Part shown: positions 49,785 to 61,215 of the stretch, piece by piece | How positions within the stretch are numbered: the stretch's first letter is position 1 | How the letters are laid out: every line of letters starts with the position of its first letter | Source of the DNA: Glomus cerebriforme | Lineage: Eukaryota; Glomeromycota; Glomeromycetes; Glomerales; Glomeraceae | Assembly: GCA_003550305.1 (NCBI GenBank) | Contig: QKYT01000046.1 | Span: forward strand, 17,466 to 81,465 | Length of the DNA stretch: 64,000 bases | Direction: 5' to 3' | The notes under the pieces: generated by a model | What the model saw: the letters and a program-made list of their open reading frames with translations, nothing else | The model's database searches: none | Told to the model about the DNA's origin: nothing | Translations under genes and position numbers: made by a program

Positions 49785-51158
49785 TGTCTATAAAAAAAAT
49801 TATTTTTCTTTTAATATAAATAAATTTAACCGAAACTAAAAAAAGAAAAAAAAAAAAAAATAGCACAAAGTTTTTTTAACCGTTTAGCCTTAATTCGCGT
49901 GTTAAGGTTGTGCTTTTTTTTTTTTTTTTTTATTCTTAGCTCTAGGTGGCGTTTTTTGTGTCAAATACCGTCTGGATCACTATGAAACGGTGTTTTTATT
50001 TTATTTTATTCTATTATCTCTTTAGTGAAACTTGCCACACCTCCTTCAACGCAATATATTTAAATAATAGATAATTCTTTAAGTGTTATATATGTTTATA
50101 TTAATAAATAGAGAGTTTAGTAGTACAAGGTGGAATTTTTGATGATGAAGAGGAAAAGAGCATGTCAAATAAAAAGGAATCGTAAAGAAAGCTAAGTCTC
50201 ACGAACCAAGCAAAAGTTAGATAGTTAATAAACACTTAAAAAGTTAATGTATTAGTCCGCGTTCGTTTTAAAAAAGAAACAGGAATAATATATTGGTCGG
50301 TAGTTGTAAAGTATAAAAAACACGCGATAGGTGATAAAGCGACGCGAAAATATTTAAATATGAAAGTTGTATTATAATAAGCGTTGACGGAGGGCGGTTG
50401 TTTAAAGGTGTTAGAAATTTGTCGGTGTTCGAAGTTGTGGGGAGGTTAAGTCAATAAAAAAAAAATAGGGTGTATAGGGTGTTCAATACTAAATTGTAAT
50501 CTGGTACGATGACCATAAATATCAATAAAGGTTTAACGAATTCATCAATTAGGCAAACTCAGCCGAATAAAGTCCGATGTTACACGGGTCGATATTACTG
50601 AAATCACGGAATTTTTTTATCGGTACTAAAATAATATAACTTATTAATATTATTTAAAAATCATTTTGAAGGAATGACATATTTTGAATTCTTTGAACAC
50701 GAAATTTTTATAGAATATTTTAGTTAAAGTGTTCAAAACTTATTAAAACTTAATAAATTTAACATCTATAGTTACGTTGTTTCCTTATTTGAAAAAAACG
50801 GTCACATTTTCGCCTTATTGAAAATCATCTATGCAAAAGCTGCAGTGTTTATCGAATCAGATCTTTAATAATAAATCTCTTTGATTTATTAAATGATAAT
50901 TAACAAAATATTAGGAACGAACTTCTAAAATTCTTTTTTGTAACCATTTTTTATATGAATTAGGTCGGCTGAATGGCTGAATGCCGGTTTAGAACTTATA
51001 AAATTGCGCCACAGTCGCATAAACCTAATTATTTTTGTCCACATCTTTCCGGGGTCCACCGGAATTTCGGTTAATTTGATTGGTGATCTAAATACCAAAA
51101 AAAGATTTTTATTTTAATAATCGGATAAATTGATCTGATCTATCCTTCATTTTATCTA
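49785..51158. promoter_or_regulatory. Divergent region, SANT gene / proteasome chaperone
   Basis: 1.37 kb with no supported coding frame. It has a long T-run at 49914-49930 and G-richer patches (GAGGGCGGTTG near 50390, GGGGAGGTTAAG near 50440) unlike the rest of the gaps, which may be transcribed leader sequence of the SANT gene. No clear TATA box is seen. Confidence 0.35.
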
Positions 51159-51719
51159 ATGGATTTAAGCGAACAAACTGTATTTCCTTTGAAAACTCGA
51201 CAAACAGCTCGTTTACTTAATGGTATACATACAGAAGTATTAGTCACTGGATTTCGTGACAAAATACTTGTAATTATCACCCAATATGGGAAAATTGGTA
51301 GTTTGGTAAGCGATAATTTTTAAATTAAACAGAAAAATTGATGTATTCAAAAAAATTAATTTAATAGTTCTATTTCTAACACATTTATTATCAAATATCC
51401 ATTAAAAAAAAAAAACTTCTTTTGATAGGTTTACGTGACAGTTGACTCACATTTGCCTACCCCACTTTCAGTAACGTCTTCCACTACCACTGATGTAAAA
51501 TTCCTTCTCGGATCTGCTAGTCCGCTATATCAATTATACGCTTCACATATAGCTACTGTTATAGCAACAGAGAATTCTGGTGATGGAAGAGCTGTAGTGG
51601 TAGGGTTGGCATTAATGAAAAATAAAGATAATAATAGTACCGACGATCAGGATGAAATTGGAGATAAAGAATTATTTGAAGAAATAGAATCAATGGTAAA
51701 AGAATGTAGAGTTTGGTGA
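51159..51719 (+). CDS. PSMG3: Proteasome assembly chaperone 3 (PSMG3/PAC3-like)
   Basis: Two exons, 51159-51305 and 51429-51719, give 145 residues, close to the family's 120-180. The pattern fits PAC3 along its length: KTRQTARLLNGIHTEVLVTGF, DKILVIITQYGKIGSLVYV, VKFLLGSASPLYQLYA, then a helix ending in ECRVW at the very C-terminus, which matches the family's usual Cys-x-Val-Trp end. PAC3 pairs with PAC4 and guides alpha-ring assembly of the 20S proteasome in the cytosol. A low-complexity Asp/Asn loop (NKDNNSTDDQ) is inserted before the last helix. It is convergent with the SRR1-like gene, with only 85 bp between stop codons. Confidence 0.85.
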
Positions 51720-51804
51720 TAATTTTTTTCTACCTTGGAAATGCATACACATGAGATTGGTTTACAATTTTATTTTATTTAAATAGAAAAAAAATATATA
51801 AATA

Positions 51805-52147
51805 TTAAATTATTTCTGGATCTTCAGTTTCTTCCAATGTTATTTTTGAGCTCCAAAATTCAATCTTTCCATCTAGTTTCTCTAATTCTCTATCAACTGG
51901 AAACCATTGCCAACATAAATTATCAAATGTACCAGTTGGCATTTGTATCAAAAGATTGTCATCATATTTTGCTGACAAAGAAATCATGGGAAAAGAAACA
52001 CTTTGAATAATAGTCAAAGCGTGTGAAAAGATTAGTCAAGGATAATCAAAAGAGAAAATAACCGTGAAATGAAAATAAATTACAAGAGAAAAAGGATATA
52101 GGGCCTATGTAAGGAGCTTTGCTATTTAGCAAAGACGTTGACATTCT

Positions 52148-52178
<31 letters not shown>

Positions 52179-53092
52179 AAATTAAATCCTTAGATTAGAA
52201 TATAAGTCAACAAATACGAGATCCCGACTTACGTCTCATCGTAAAAGTCCAATCTGTTTCCTACAAGAAGAATCTTTTCCAATTTCTTTATCTCCCAATT
52301 TGAAGCAATCACGTTGTTATATAATCCAAGTGGACAATGTGGCATATAAAACAGAGTTTGATTTGTGATTGTCCTTTTTGCTTTCTTATTATAATAAAAG
52401 AAATCAGAACTAATTGAAAGATTTATCACATTTAAAATAAAGGGGGGGCATACTTCGTTAGCATCTATTGTATTTATTTCATAATGTAAAAGAATTTCCA
52501 AGTCGATGGACGTTGAGATTGGATCGTATGCATAAGCTTTTCCTGTTATCTTTAAAAAAAAAATCCTTCCAACTTAGAGGATGAAGCAAAAGACACGTGA
52601 TTCGTGACTTTATTTGACTTACTCCAAATAAATCTCTCAGAATTAACACGAGAGCAAATTGGTACTGTGATATTATTGATTTCTCAATGCTTCCAATTCC
52701 ATAACAAACAATATCCACGATTTTTGACCGATGTGGAGGGAAAAGTTTACTTTTGATAGTTTCTATGATGAAATTCAACGTGAAAACGTAAATTATATAA
52801 TTTTTAAACTAATATAAAAAAATTGTCGTACCTTGTACTTCTTGGAAAAACCCACTTTGCAAAAGGATTTGCCTGGAAAAAAATGCGCCACATTTTAATT
52901 ATAATGGTTAGAAGGGAATTTATAATATTTAAATTCAACACACCTTTTTTCTTCTACATAAGAAATAATATCAATTGCAGTTTTCTCTTTTATTGCCCAT
53001 TTATTTTTTCCACGACGATTTTTCTTAGATCTTTGTGATTTAAAATTCCGATATTTAAAAACATTATGTTTATCATTTAGAATGTCATCCAT
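51805..53092 (-). CDS. SRR1-like protein
   Basis: Six exons, 53092-52944, 52872-52832, 52762-52623, 52549-52454, 52384-52233 and 52000-51805, give 257 residues. The basic N-terminus (FKSQRSKKNRRGKNKW) is followed by the SRR1 domain: KIVDIVCYGIGSIEKS, QYQFALVLILRDLF, AYDPISTSIDLEILL, then TLFYMPHCPLGLYNNVI and NWEIKKLEKILLVGN. SRR1 proteins were named from an Arabidopsis clock and phytochrome mutant. The yeast relative Ber1 affects microtubule processes. Their biochemical activity is unclear. The last intron acceptor (TTCAAAG) was set by phase and is the weakest join. Divergent from the PH-domain gene. Confidence 0.85.
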
Positions 53093-53830
53093 TGTTAAAT
53101 ATCACTAAATTTATTTCATAATAAATAATGATTTAATTAATGTATTAAGGAAATATGTTATGATTATCAGTTGAATTTCTAAATTATCTTTTTTTTTTTN
53201 TTTTTTTTTTTTTAAAAAAAAAAAGACAAAAATAAAAATGTGACTACATTGGAATATTTTAATATAAATTTTGGTCTTTTCTAAGTTAAAAACTATGTGA
53301 AATTGAGAGAAAAAAAAAACTTACGCATTAGATTTTACTACTTACTATAAGAAGGATTTTATTTATTTATAGTAAAAAAGTGACCGTCGATCATTTGATT
53401 AATAAATATTTATGTATCACCGTGTGAATCCTCGCAGCAAATGACCTTTTTAGTGTCACCTCGATCAAAGAATAATGCATAAGTATAATTTTGATTGGTT
53501 CGTCTATGTCAAAGAAGGATTTTTTGCGTCAATAGATCGGCAAGTTCGATGCTCAAACTTAACATTATTGTGCAACTTAAATTTTTTTTGTTTCTTTTAC
53601 CTATCTCCAAAAACACTTACTCATTAACTTCATACGTTCTTTTTCATTCGACTTAAAGTAACTATCTTTAACCTCGCAGTGTTCTAGAGACAATTCAACC
53701 AAATCTAAATTTCTAAATCGCTGACATTATAAGAAGTTCCATACTTTAACTTTCCGGCACATTGTTCAATTGTCTTAAATATATTTAATTTAAGCAATTT
53801 ATTTGGTTATGATAACTTTTTAACAGAAGT
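53093..53830. promoter_or_regulatory. Divergent region, SRR1-like / PH-domain gene
   Basis: 738 bp with no gene. A T-run with one ambiguous base is at 53189-53213. The part next to the PH gene (53560-53830) is rich in C and T, as expected for a 5' leader. Confidence 0.4.
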
Positions 53831-55663
53831 ATGCCAGAGTTGACAACTTCTGTTCAAATCATAAATCAGACTTCTGGTATGTATTTATCTTCATATTTGT
53901 CTGTTTTCAACCTTTTTAACTAATTACCAAAAAAAAATAATAAAATAATATTTACAACTTCTGTCATCTACTTTTGCTTTAATAGCACTTAAAGAAGTAA
54001 ACAAAAAAACTATGGACGCACCTGTAGGAATTCTACGTAACGTTAATAATACGCAACAGGTATTTTATTTTTTTTTCTTAATAGCTTAGATCTATTTTAA
54101 TTTTTTTTTTAATAATAAATCCTTGGTTTATTTTGAAGCCTTATTAAATTCTATAATTAAATCGGTCAATATTTTAACAAATTATAGAATAAACCTTTTA
54201 ATACATTCTCTGACACTTCTGATTCGGAACAAGAAGGTTTTAACCATAGCAAAGAATATGAAACTGAACCTGAAGGCGGTGTGAATCCCGAAGAGGCTAG
54301 AGAAACGTTACAACATGAACATTTAATAAAATCTGGATACCTTAGTAAAAAGCAAGAAAGACGAAAAGTACGAGAAAAAATTTTTATTAGTTATTTTATA
54401 GTTTACATGTAATATTTTCTTATTCCTTTCGAAATAAATTAATCAATTATACTTATTTAGAATTGGAAACGTAGATGGTTTGTGCTAAGATCAACTAAAT
54501 TAGCATACTATAAGAGTGACAAGGTAGTGTTCAATTTCAATTTCAGTTTATTCTTAATCTATTTTTTTTTTTTAATAAAACAAAATATTCCATTAATTAT
54601 TTAGGAATATGAACTTCTTAAAATTCTTGATATGAATGATGTTCATGCCGTAGCTGAAGTTAAACTTAAGAATAAACAAAATGTATTCGGTATTGTTACT
54701 CACAAACGTACATATTACGTTCAGGCTGCAAGTAAAAAAGAACTTGATGAATGGGTGGAAGCCATAAATAATATCAAAAAAGTTGTGCAAGAAACAGAGT
54801 TCTTAGATGATGATGATACAGGAAGTCAGGCTGATAGTGAAGATATGTCAGGAAGAAAAGGAAAAACTTCTACGGTAAAACGAGTCACCAATAAATCACC
54901 TTTATCTGAATCAACTCAAGTCTTGGATAGTAGTTCTTTTCCAACATCTTCAGAAAAGACAGCTGCTATTGATATTCCAAAACCACCATTTCATTCTTCT
55001 GAATATAACGCAGAAGGAGATGATTCTTTTGCATCGTCATCATACACGTCAATTCAGAATGCTGCTTCTCCCCCTTCAAGTCCAATTACAGGACAATTTG
55101 CGTCAGAAAGAAAAGACAGTAGCGATCCTACGGCTAGTTCTGATGAGGATGAGGATGATGATGAGATTGATGATGAAATAGATGATGGTCGTACAATTCA
55201 CAAAGGATTTGTATATAAATTAGATAGATATAAGGTACGAAATAAATAGTTTCATTATTTAAATCGTTGATAATTTGTTGATTTTCCATTTAATATTTAT
55301 TATATAGAAAATTTGGAAGAAAAGATTGTTTGTATTGAAGAATGATCAACTATTATCTTACAAGAATCACAAGAACAAGGTAACTAAACAGTTCTTGTTA
55401 TATAAAAATATATATAATATGGATATCATTATACTAAATTGTATTAATATTAAATTCATTAGGATCCTAAACTTCATTCGAAAATTAATCTTGCAGACAT
55501 TCTTGATGTGATTGAAACAGATCCAATTTCTAAATCCAAACAAAATTGCTTCAAAGTAATTACACCAAAACGTACATATATCTGTTGTGTTGATGACGAA
55601 GAATCTCAGGTTGCATGGTTGGCAGCACTTAAAGTAGCTCTGGAAAAAAACAAAAAAAACTGA
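53831..55663 (+). CDS. Tandem PH-domain protein
   Basis: Seven exons, 53831-53876, 53986-54059, 54188-54367, 54461-54523, 54605-55234, 55308-55379 and 55463-55663, give 421 residues. PH1 spans about 88-180 (LIKSGYLSKKQERRK, WKRRWFVLRSTKLAYYK, closing ELDEWVEAINNI). PH2 spans about 318-418 (IHKGFVYKLDRYK, WKKRLFVLKNDQLLSYK, closing VAWLAALKVAL). The linker of about 135 residues is Ser/Thr-rich with an acidic run before PH2. Each PH start has the Lys/Arg-x-Arg-x-Phe pattern that contacts phosphoinositides, so a membrane adaptor role at the plasma membrane or endosomes is likely. No catalytic domain is present. The arrangement recalls TAPP-type and pleckstrin-like adaptors but is not diagnostic of one. 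Confidence 0.87.
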
Positions 55664-56564
55664 AATGTATAAGTTATAGAATCTCATGTTTTGTTTGAAA
55701 ATGATTTCTCGGTTTATTTCCTTTGGTTAAGTATTGTTAATTATGGATTATTTGATTTGAAAGGAATATATTAATGTTTCTTTTATTAATTATGTGGATA
55801 TTTTTTTTTAAAAAAAAAAATTTATTCGGTATTACAAAAAATACTATATTTGCTGGTATATATAATAACATCGAATATTTGTAATGAATTTCCTTAATAA
55901 TTTCCCGTAATCACTTTACCTTTTTTCGTCTATAATAATTTATTTACCATTTTTTTTTTACTGTTACGAATAGACTTTAAAATTAATTACTTCATTCTTT
56001 TATTGTACTAATATATATAACCCTTCTCCCTATAGTTCCTATATATCATAAATCCTTTAATCTTAATTTCTTTACTCTCTATCTTTTCTTTTTTTTTATT
56101 TGATTTTGTAATATTATTACAATTTTTGTATTAATCTTTTTTAGACTAAAAACAATTTTTTTGAAAAAATATTTGCAAAATTAAATTTTGGAGTTTTTAT
56201 CGTAATTACCAAATCCTTTTTTTTTTTAGATTTATTTATTTTTATAAATAATAATACTATGGTCTATGAAAGACATTATTTTATTACATATATATATTTG
56301 AAAAATATCAAACCCTTTCTTTTTTTTTGTTTTAATAAAAAAAAAAAAATTAAAAATAACATTGTATTCCAAACTATATTTGGACAGAAAAAATTGTTTT
56401 TTCAATCAATAAAAAATATAATTAAAAGAAGATCTTTGAACTGTGAAACTTCTGATCTCTTATGAGATTATTAAATTTTTGTCTATTAGATTTTATTGTA
56501 AAAGTAAAAAAACGATTTATTGATACATTGATGTACAAATATAAAAATTATTTGCAAGTAAATG
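55664..56564. other. Convergent AT-rich gap
   Basis: 900 bp between two stop codons, with T-runs and no supported gene. A 68-codon frame at 56259-56465 is low complexity. Confidence 0.45.
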
Positions 56565-57585
56565 TCACTCAATCTCTTCTTCAATAGGTTCAACAACACG
56601 ATATTCAACGTTCAGGTCTTGGCACATGTATTCTGCCAACTTGTTTTGCACGGGTGATAATGCATTACGACGCCATTCTATATAGTCCCCAACTGAATAT
56701 GCATTGTGGATTCTTTCGGATAACCATTTATAAAATGATTTTATTTCCGTCACCACACGTTTAGTATCGATTTCGGTTGGATTCGGCCAGAATTTTTGAA
56801 AACTTTCAAGAACATCTTCATTTTTTTCCAAATATTTTGTCCATTTAGTTCCTCTGTTTCCATCAAAGTTACTCAAATTTAATAATTCCCATTGCTCTGA
56901 AGATCAATTACAAAAGTCAATAAAATATTCGTATCGAAAATAAATAAAAATTTTTTTTTACTAACCAAAGACACCCCTAAGGTGAACGGATCCTTTTAGT
57001 CTGAGATAATTCAGATTCAAATGTCCCTAAGAAGATAATATGAATGTTATGAATGAAAACTCTCTTTATTGCTAAAAAAAAACTTCAAACACAACTCACT
57101 GTCTTGATTGCGGCCACGGCTAAGTCTTTATCTTTTTTCGCGATTTCAAGGCTTAACAGGCTTTCCATTTTATCTTTTTTCGCAATTTCAAGATTTAAAC
57201 GATTTTCCATATTTTTTATTTCGATTTCACGAAACAACTTGAATGTTGAGCGTTTGTTTTTATATACACAATTTGTCAAGAATTCGTCCATTTCAGAAAT
57301 TTTAATGGTAGAAGAGGAGTCCGGATTGTTAGAAACTTCACCATTAACTTTAATGTCAGAAGAGGAGCCCGGCTTGCTAGAAACTTCGCCATTAACTTTA
57401 ATGCCAGAAGAGGAGCCTAGCTTGTTAGAAACATCGCCATTAATTTTAATGCCAGAAGAGGAGCCTAGCTTGTTAAAACCTTCACCATTAACAGCAGAAG
57501 AGGAATAAGACAATACGAACTGACGAGAGGTGGGCAAGTAAGTTATATTACGTGCAATAAGAGAATAGCGAAGAAGACGGTACAT
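56565..57585 (-). CDS. Unrecognised, probably mitochondrial protein with four 16-residue repeats
   Basis: Three exons, 57585-57100, 57026-56966 and 56896-56565, give 292 residues. The N-terminus (MYRLLRYSLIARNITYL) is basic and amphipathic with no acidic residue, as in a mitochondrial targeting sequence. Residues about 31-97 hold four tandem copies of a 16-residue unit of the form N-G-E-V-S-x-K-x-G-S-S-S-x-I-K-V. A coiled-coil stretch (about 118-155) contains its own short duplication (LEIAKKDK twice). The second exon encodes LRLKGSVHLRGVFEQWE, and the C-terminal half is a Trp-containing helical domain (WLSERI, DYIEWRRN, LAEYMCQDL). I do not recognise the family and see no catalytic motif. 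It may be lineage-specific. Convergent with the PH-domain gene. Confidence 0.68.
57285..57490 (-). repeat. Four tandem 48-bp coding repeats
   Basis: Units about 48 bp apart share the words CCATTAACTTTAATG and GAAGAGGAG (plus strand) and encode the 16-residue repeats of the unrecognised protein. 48 is a multiple of three, so gain or loss of units would keep frame. Confidence 0.85.
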
Positions 57586-59113
57586 TGCAAGATAGAATTA
57601 GATAAGAGAAAGATATAATCACTGATTATTCAGAAACAAATCAGGAATTTACTAAAAAATATTCCTTTTTATACCTGCCCTGTGAATGTTTTTCCCGCTT
57701 GCTGTGCCTCATTCCTTATTATTAAATTAAAGACGGAGAGTGAAATTTCTTTATTGTTTTATTATTTCGTTTGTGAACAACAAATTTAAAGTCGGTCGTG
57801 TAACGTTGAAAAAAAGATTGGTTACCGCAGCGATAAGCGATACTGTAACGCAGTAATGTGATGGGTCACTCGATGGTTAATATCAGATATGTACAGTATA
57901 TTATGTTCTTGTGAACTATGAGTTAATCATTTCTACCTTTCTTTAATAATAAATATTAAATGGAAAATTAACAAATCATCAGCAATGAACCCATTTTATT
58001 TATCTATCTACCTACATATACAAGTTTTGTATGATCATCATCTATTTCATTATTTTTCTTTGGAACACTAAGAAAAGTAGGGTATCTGAATGTTATAGTT
58101 GTGAGTGTTTGATGGATGCTATACTTTTTGCCACCATGAAATGTTCTGTCCCTAGTATCCCTAGAGAAAAAATTTTCTGAAGATGCTTCCTAGGGACAAC
58201 TATAGTATCGATTTTTAGGATTTTAAGTTTTTTGATTATATTCTCTCTGTTTGTCCCTAGTGTTCTAGTAAAAGAGAAACTTTTTCTGTGCTACATACTG
58301 TATACTGCCATTTTTTTGTGCTATATTTGTACAGTATATGCATAATATATGTATGCTAAAAATAAAAAAAGTTAAGAGATTCGATTTTTTTTAGAAATTC
58401 TAGGAACATTAGGAATAAGTGTCAAAAAGCCTACTTCTAACATCTTTAGGAAGTGTCCCCCACATTTTTTTAGGAATAACTTTCTAAGACCAGCTCTGTA
58501 TTGTATCAGATATTTTTATTTTATTGAGAGCCTGTCCTAATACTTCTGGTATCTGCCTGTTCTGAAACATCTTATCCAACTTCTTTCAGTAATAATATGC
58601 TTTTGAATGGCACTTATTTACATATATAATACAAAACCTATATATTGATATTGTCAGACTTTTACACTGTTTGCAAGGAGTTTACTAATATCTCTTCCAA
58701 TGAATTTTACATCCCTCTTGTCAATTGCATACCTGTTCACAAACCTTTCCTTTATTAGAAAGATACTGGCAAATATATTCACCTTCTATTAGGTATTATT
58801 CTTGATTAATCTTTTGATATATATATATTTATTTTTATTTTAACTTTTTTTCTAGGATATTATACCAAAGGTTATAATTAGTTATTATATTTGAAAAATG
58901 ACCTAATCAAAGCTTTCAAGATTCTTGGATGCCTTCATCTCTTTTCAACTAGAGACCAAAAGATAAAATGGAAGTTTAGATGATTTGCTACTTTGATAAG
59001 GATTACTTGATAGGTATTCCAACTTATAATAATATAATTAAGAAAAATAATGAGAGATTAATCACAATTCTTGAAGATATATTATCTAAACAATAAGATA
59101 TTCTATTTACTGT
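57586..59113. other. Accessory DNA with no intact gene
   Basis: 1.5 kb. Around 58150-58200 there is an inverted repeat (TCCCTAG ... CTAGGGA), and several TCCCTAG/TAGGAA words recur up to 58470, as in a decayed repeat element. No protein similarity is seen. Confidence 0.4.
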
Positions 59114-59425
59114 ATGATCATTAATGTAAAAAAATCTACTGAATTTATAAATAAAAATGCTTATTATGTATTATATCTTTATAGTTCTATTATTAATAAA
59201 CAAAAAGCAATAATAATAATTTCAGATATTTGGATTTTCTTTAATATTCTAGTACCAGAAAGAGAAGTTCTAAAGCTATTTAAAATAAAAATAAGAGATA
59301 TTCTTTCCAATGCAATAAAAGGTTCTAAAGAAACCAAATTATTTAAAATAAAATATATAAAGACTTTTTCATTTCATGATTATTATATAGAAAAAAAAAC
59401 TATATTTATACATTTATACAATTAA
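59114..59425 (+). pseudogene. N-terminal fragment of an element-borne family-B DNA polymerase
   Basis: A 103-codon frame contains NAYYVLYLYSSIINKQKA, a WIFFNILVP strand, LFKIKIRDILSNA, and YYIEKKTIFI. From my knowledge of Rhizophagus repeats this resembles the region before the exonuclease domain in a widespread DNA polymerase ORF, and the C-terminal part of such an enzyme lies 3 kb downstream at 62190-62700. The fragment has no catalytic motif of its own and ends in a stop. Its family call depends on the downstream piece. Confidence 0.45.
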
Positions 59426-60079
59426 TATCAAGTAAAAGAAAATAGCTATAAAAGCTATTTAAAGAAAAAATATATTACTACACTTTCCAGTTAAAAGTAT
59501 CCGACCACCCTAAAAATTAAAAATTAATTGAAAAAATTGAATTTTTTAATAAAAATTTTATATTTATTTTAAAGTATAAAGCATTAAAAACAATTAAAAA
59601 GTGTTTTTTTTACTTAAATAGTAGTAAATAAAATCCTGTATAAATATTTAATTCAAAAAATGTGAAAAATTTTATCTTTTTAATCAGAAGTACTACAGTA
59701 AAATAAATGCTAAGATTAGATTCTTTAAAATATCTTATATTTCAAAAATCAGAAAAATTAGATCATTAAAATTCAGTAAAAATGATGGTTTACATATGAA
59801 ATTTGCAAAAATTCATCATTTCTAAGTAATAATTTCTCAATAACTGCTGATTCAATTCTTTTGATATTTGAGATATAAGCTATTCTTTAGTTAAAGAATT
59901 AATTCTTAATATTTATTTTACTATAACTGTACTGGTTAAAAAGTCAAAAATTTTTTCATTTTAAAAATTATATATTTCTGCAGTATTTTACTATCAATTA
60001 AGCAAAAAATCACTTCTAAATAGTTTTTTACATCTTAAATTTAAAATAAACATAAAATTTTATTAAAATTCCATTTTTT

Positions 60080-61215
60080 TTTAATTTTTAAGGTAATTGG
60101 ACTCTTTGATCTGGAATAGGAAGAGAAACGATAAGTTTCTTCATGAAACTTACCATTTTTTTTTATTTTTTTAGAAACGCTTATTAACGTTTCTTTTTTT
60201 CTTGTAGGTTCTCTTAGTTCTTCAGTCCAGAATGGAAAGGGAAAATGGTAAGTTTCTTTGTAAAACTTACCATTTTTTTGTTTTTTTTTAGAAATACTTA
60301 TTAATGTTTCTTTTTTTTTTCTTGTAGGTTCTCCGAGCTCTTTGGTTCAGAATGGAAAGGAAAATGGTAAGTTTCTTTACAAAACTTACCATTTTTTTTT
60401 GTTTTTTTTTTAGAAATGCTTATTAATGTTTCTTTTTTTTCTTGTAAGTTCTCCAAGCTTTTCAGTTCAGAATGAAAAGGGAAAATGGTAAGTTTCACAA
60501 TGAAACTTACCATTTTTTTTATTTTTTTTAGAAATACTTATTAATATTTCTTTTTTTTTTCTTGTAAGTTCTCTGAGCTCTTTGGTTCAGAATGGAAAGG
60601 GAAATGGTAAGTTTCTTCACAAAACTTGCCATTTTTTTCTTTTTTTTAGAAACATTTTCTAACAGTTCTTTTTCTTTTTTTTTGTAGACTCTCCTTTGGT
60701 TTGGGCACTTGGATTTAGAAAATAGTAAGTTTTGTAATAAAACTTACCATTCTTTTTTTTTTATTTTTTTAAATAGAAACATTTCTAACATTTTTTCTTT
60801 TTTCTTCTTATAGGTTATTGGATTTCATTTCGGATATGAAAATTTCTTTGCGAAATTCCCATCTGATGCATTTACTTAAAGAATTATTAGTAGAAACAAT
60901 ACTAACATTTTTTTTCATTTTTTTGTAGAATCAGACTTTTTTTCAATTTCGGCTTAAAAATCTGGTAAGTTTTGAAGTTAAAACTTTAAAACTTTCTTTT
61001 CAGAACGTAAGTTTTATAATAAAACTTCATTTTTTTTATTTTTTTTAAGAAATGTTCTAACTGAATGTTTCTTCTTTTTTGTAAGTTTGCTCCTGGATTT
61101 GAAAACTGAAATATAAGTTTCATAATATTCATTTTATTATAAAATTTATTTTTTTAATTTTTTCTTTAAGAAATGTTCTAACTGAACATTTCTTCTTTTT
61201 TTTTGTAGATTCGAT
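60080..61215 (+). repeat. Tandem array of about 120-bp units with paired hairpins and splice-like edges
   Basis: Marker CTTGTAGGTT (or CTTGTAAGTT) begins at 60201, 60321, 60441 and 60561, exactly 120 bp apart, and diverged copies continue near 60681, 60805, 60921, 61078 and 61201. Unit order: hairpin A (AGAAACG ... CGTTTCT), a T-run ending CTTGTAG, a 39-40 bp core (GTTCTC ... CAGAATGGAAAGG ... AAATG), hairpin B (GGTAAGTTT ... AAACTTACC), then ATTTT and more T. About ten units, best conserved in the middle. The right ends are more diverged. Confidence 0.9.

Noticed and set aside
57053..57508. 151-codon plus-strand frame with EEEP repeats
   Set aside because: It is the antisense of the orphan gene's 48-bp repeats. 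The minus frame has a targeting sequence, spliced continuation and coiled coil, so it is preferred.
60080..61215. CRISPR-like regular array
   Set aside because: The whole 120-bp unit is repeated rather than short repeats with unique spacers, and the setting is a fungal nuclear genome.
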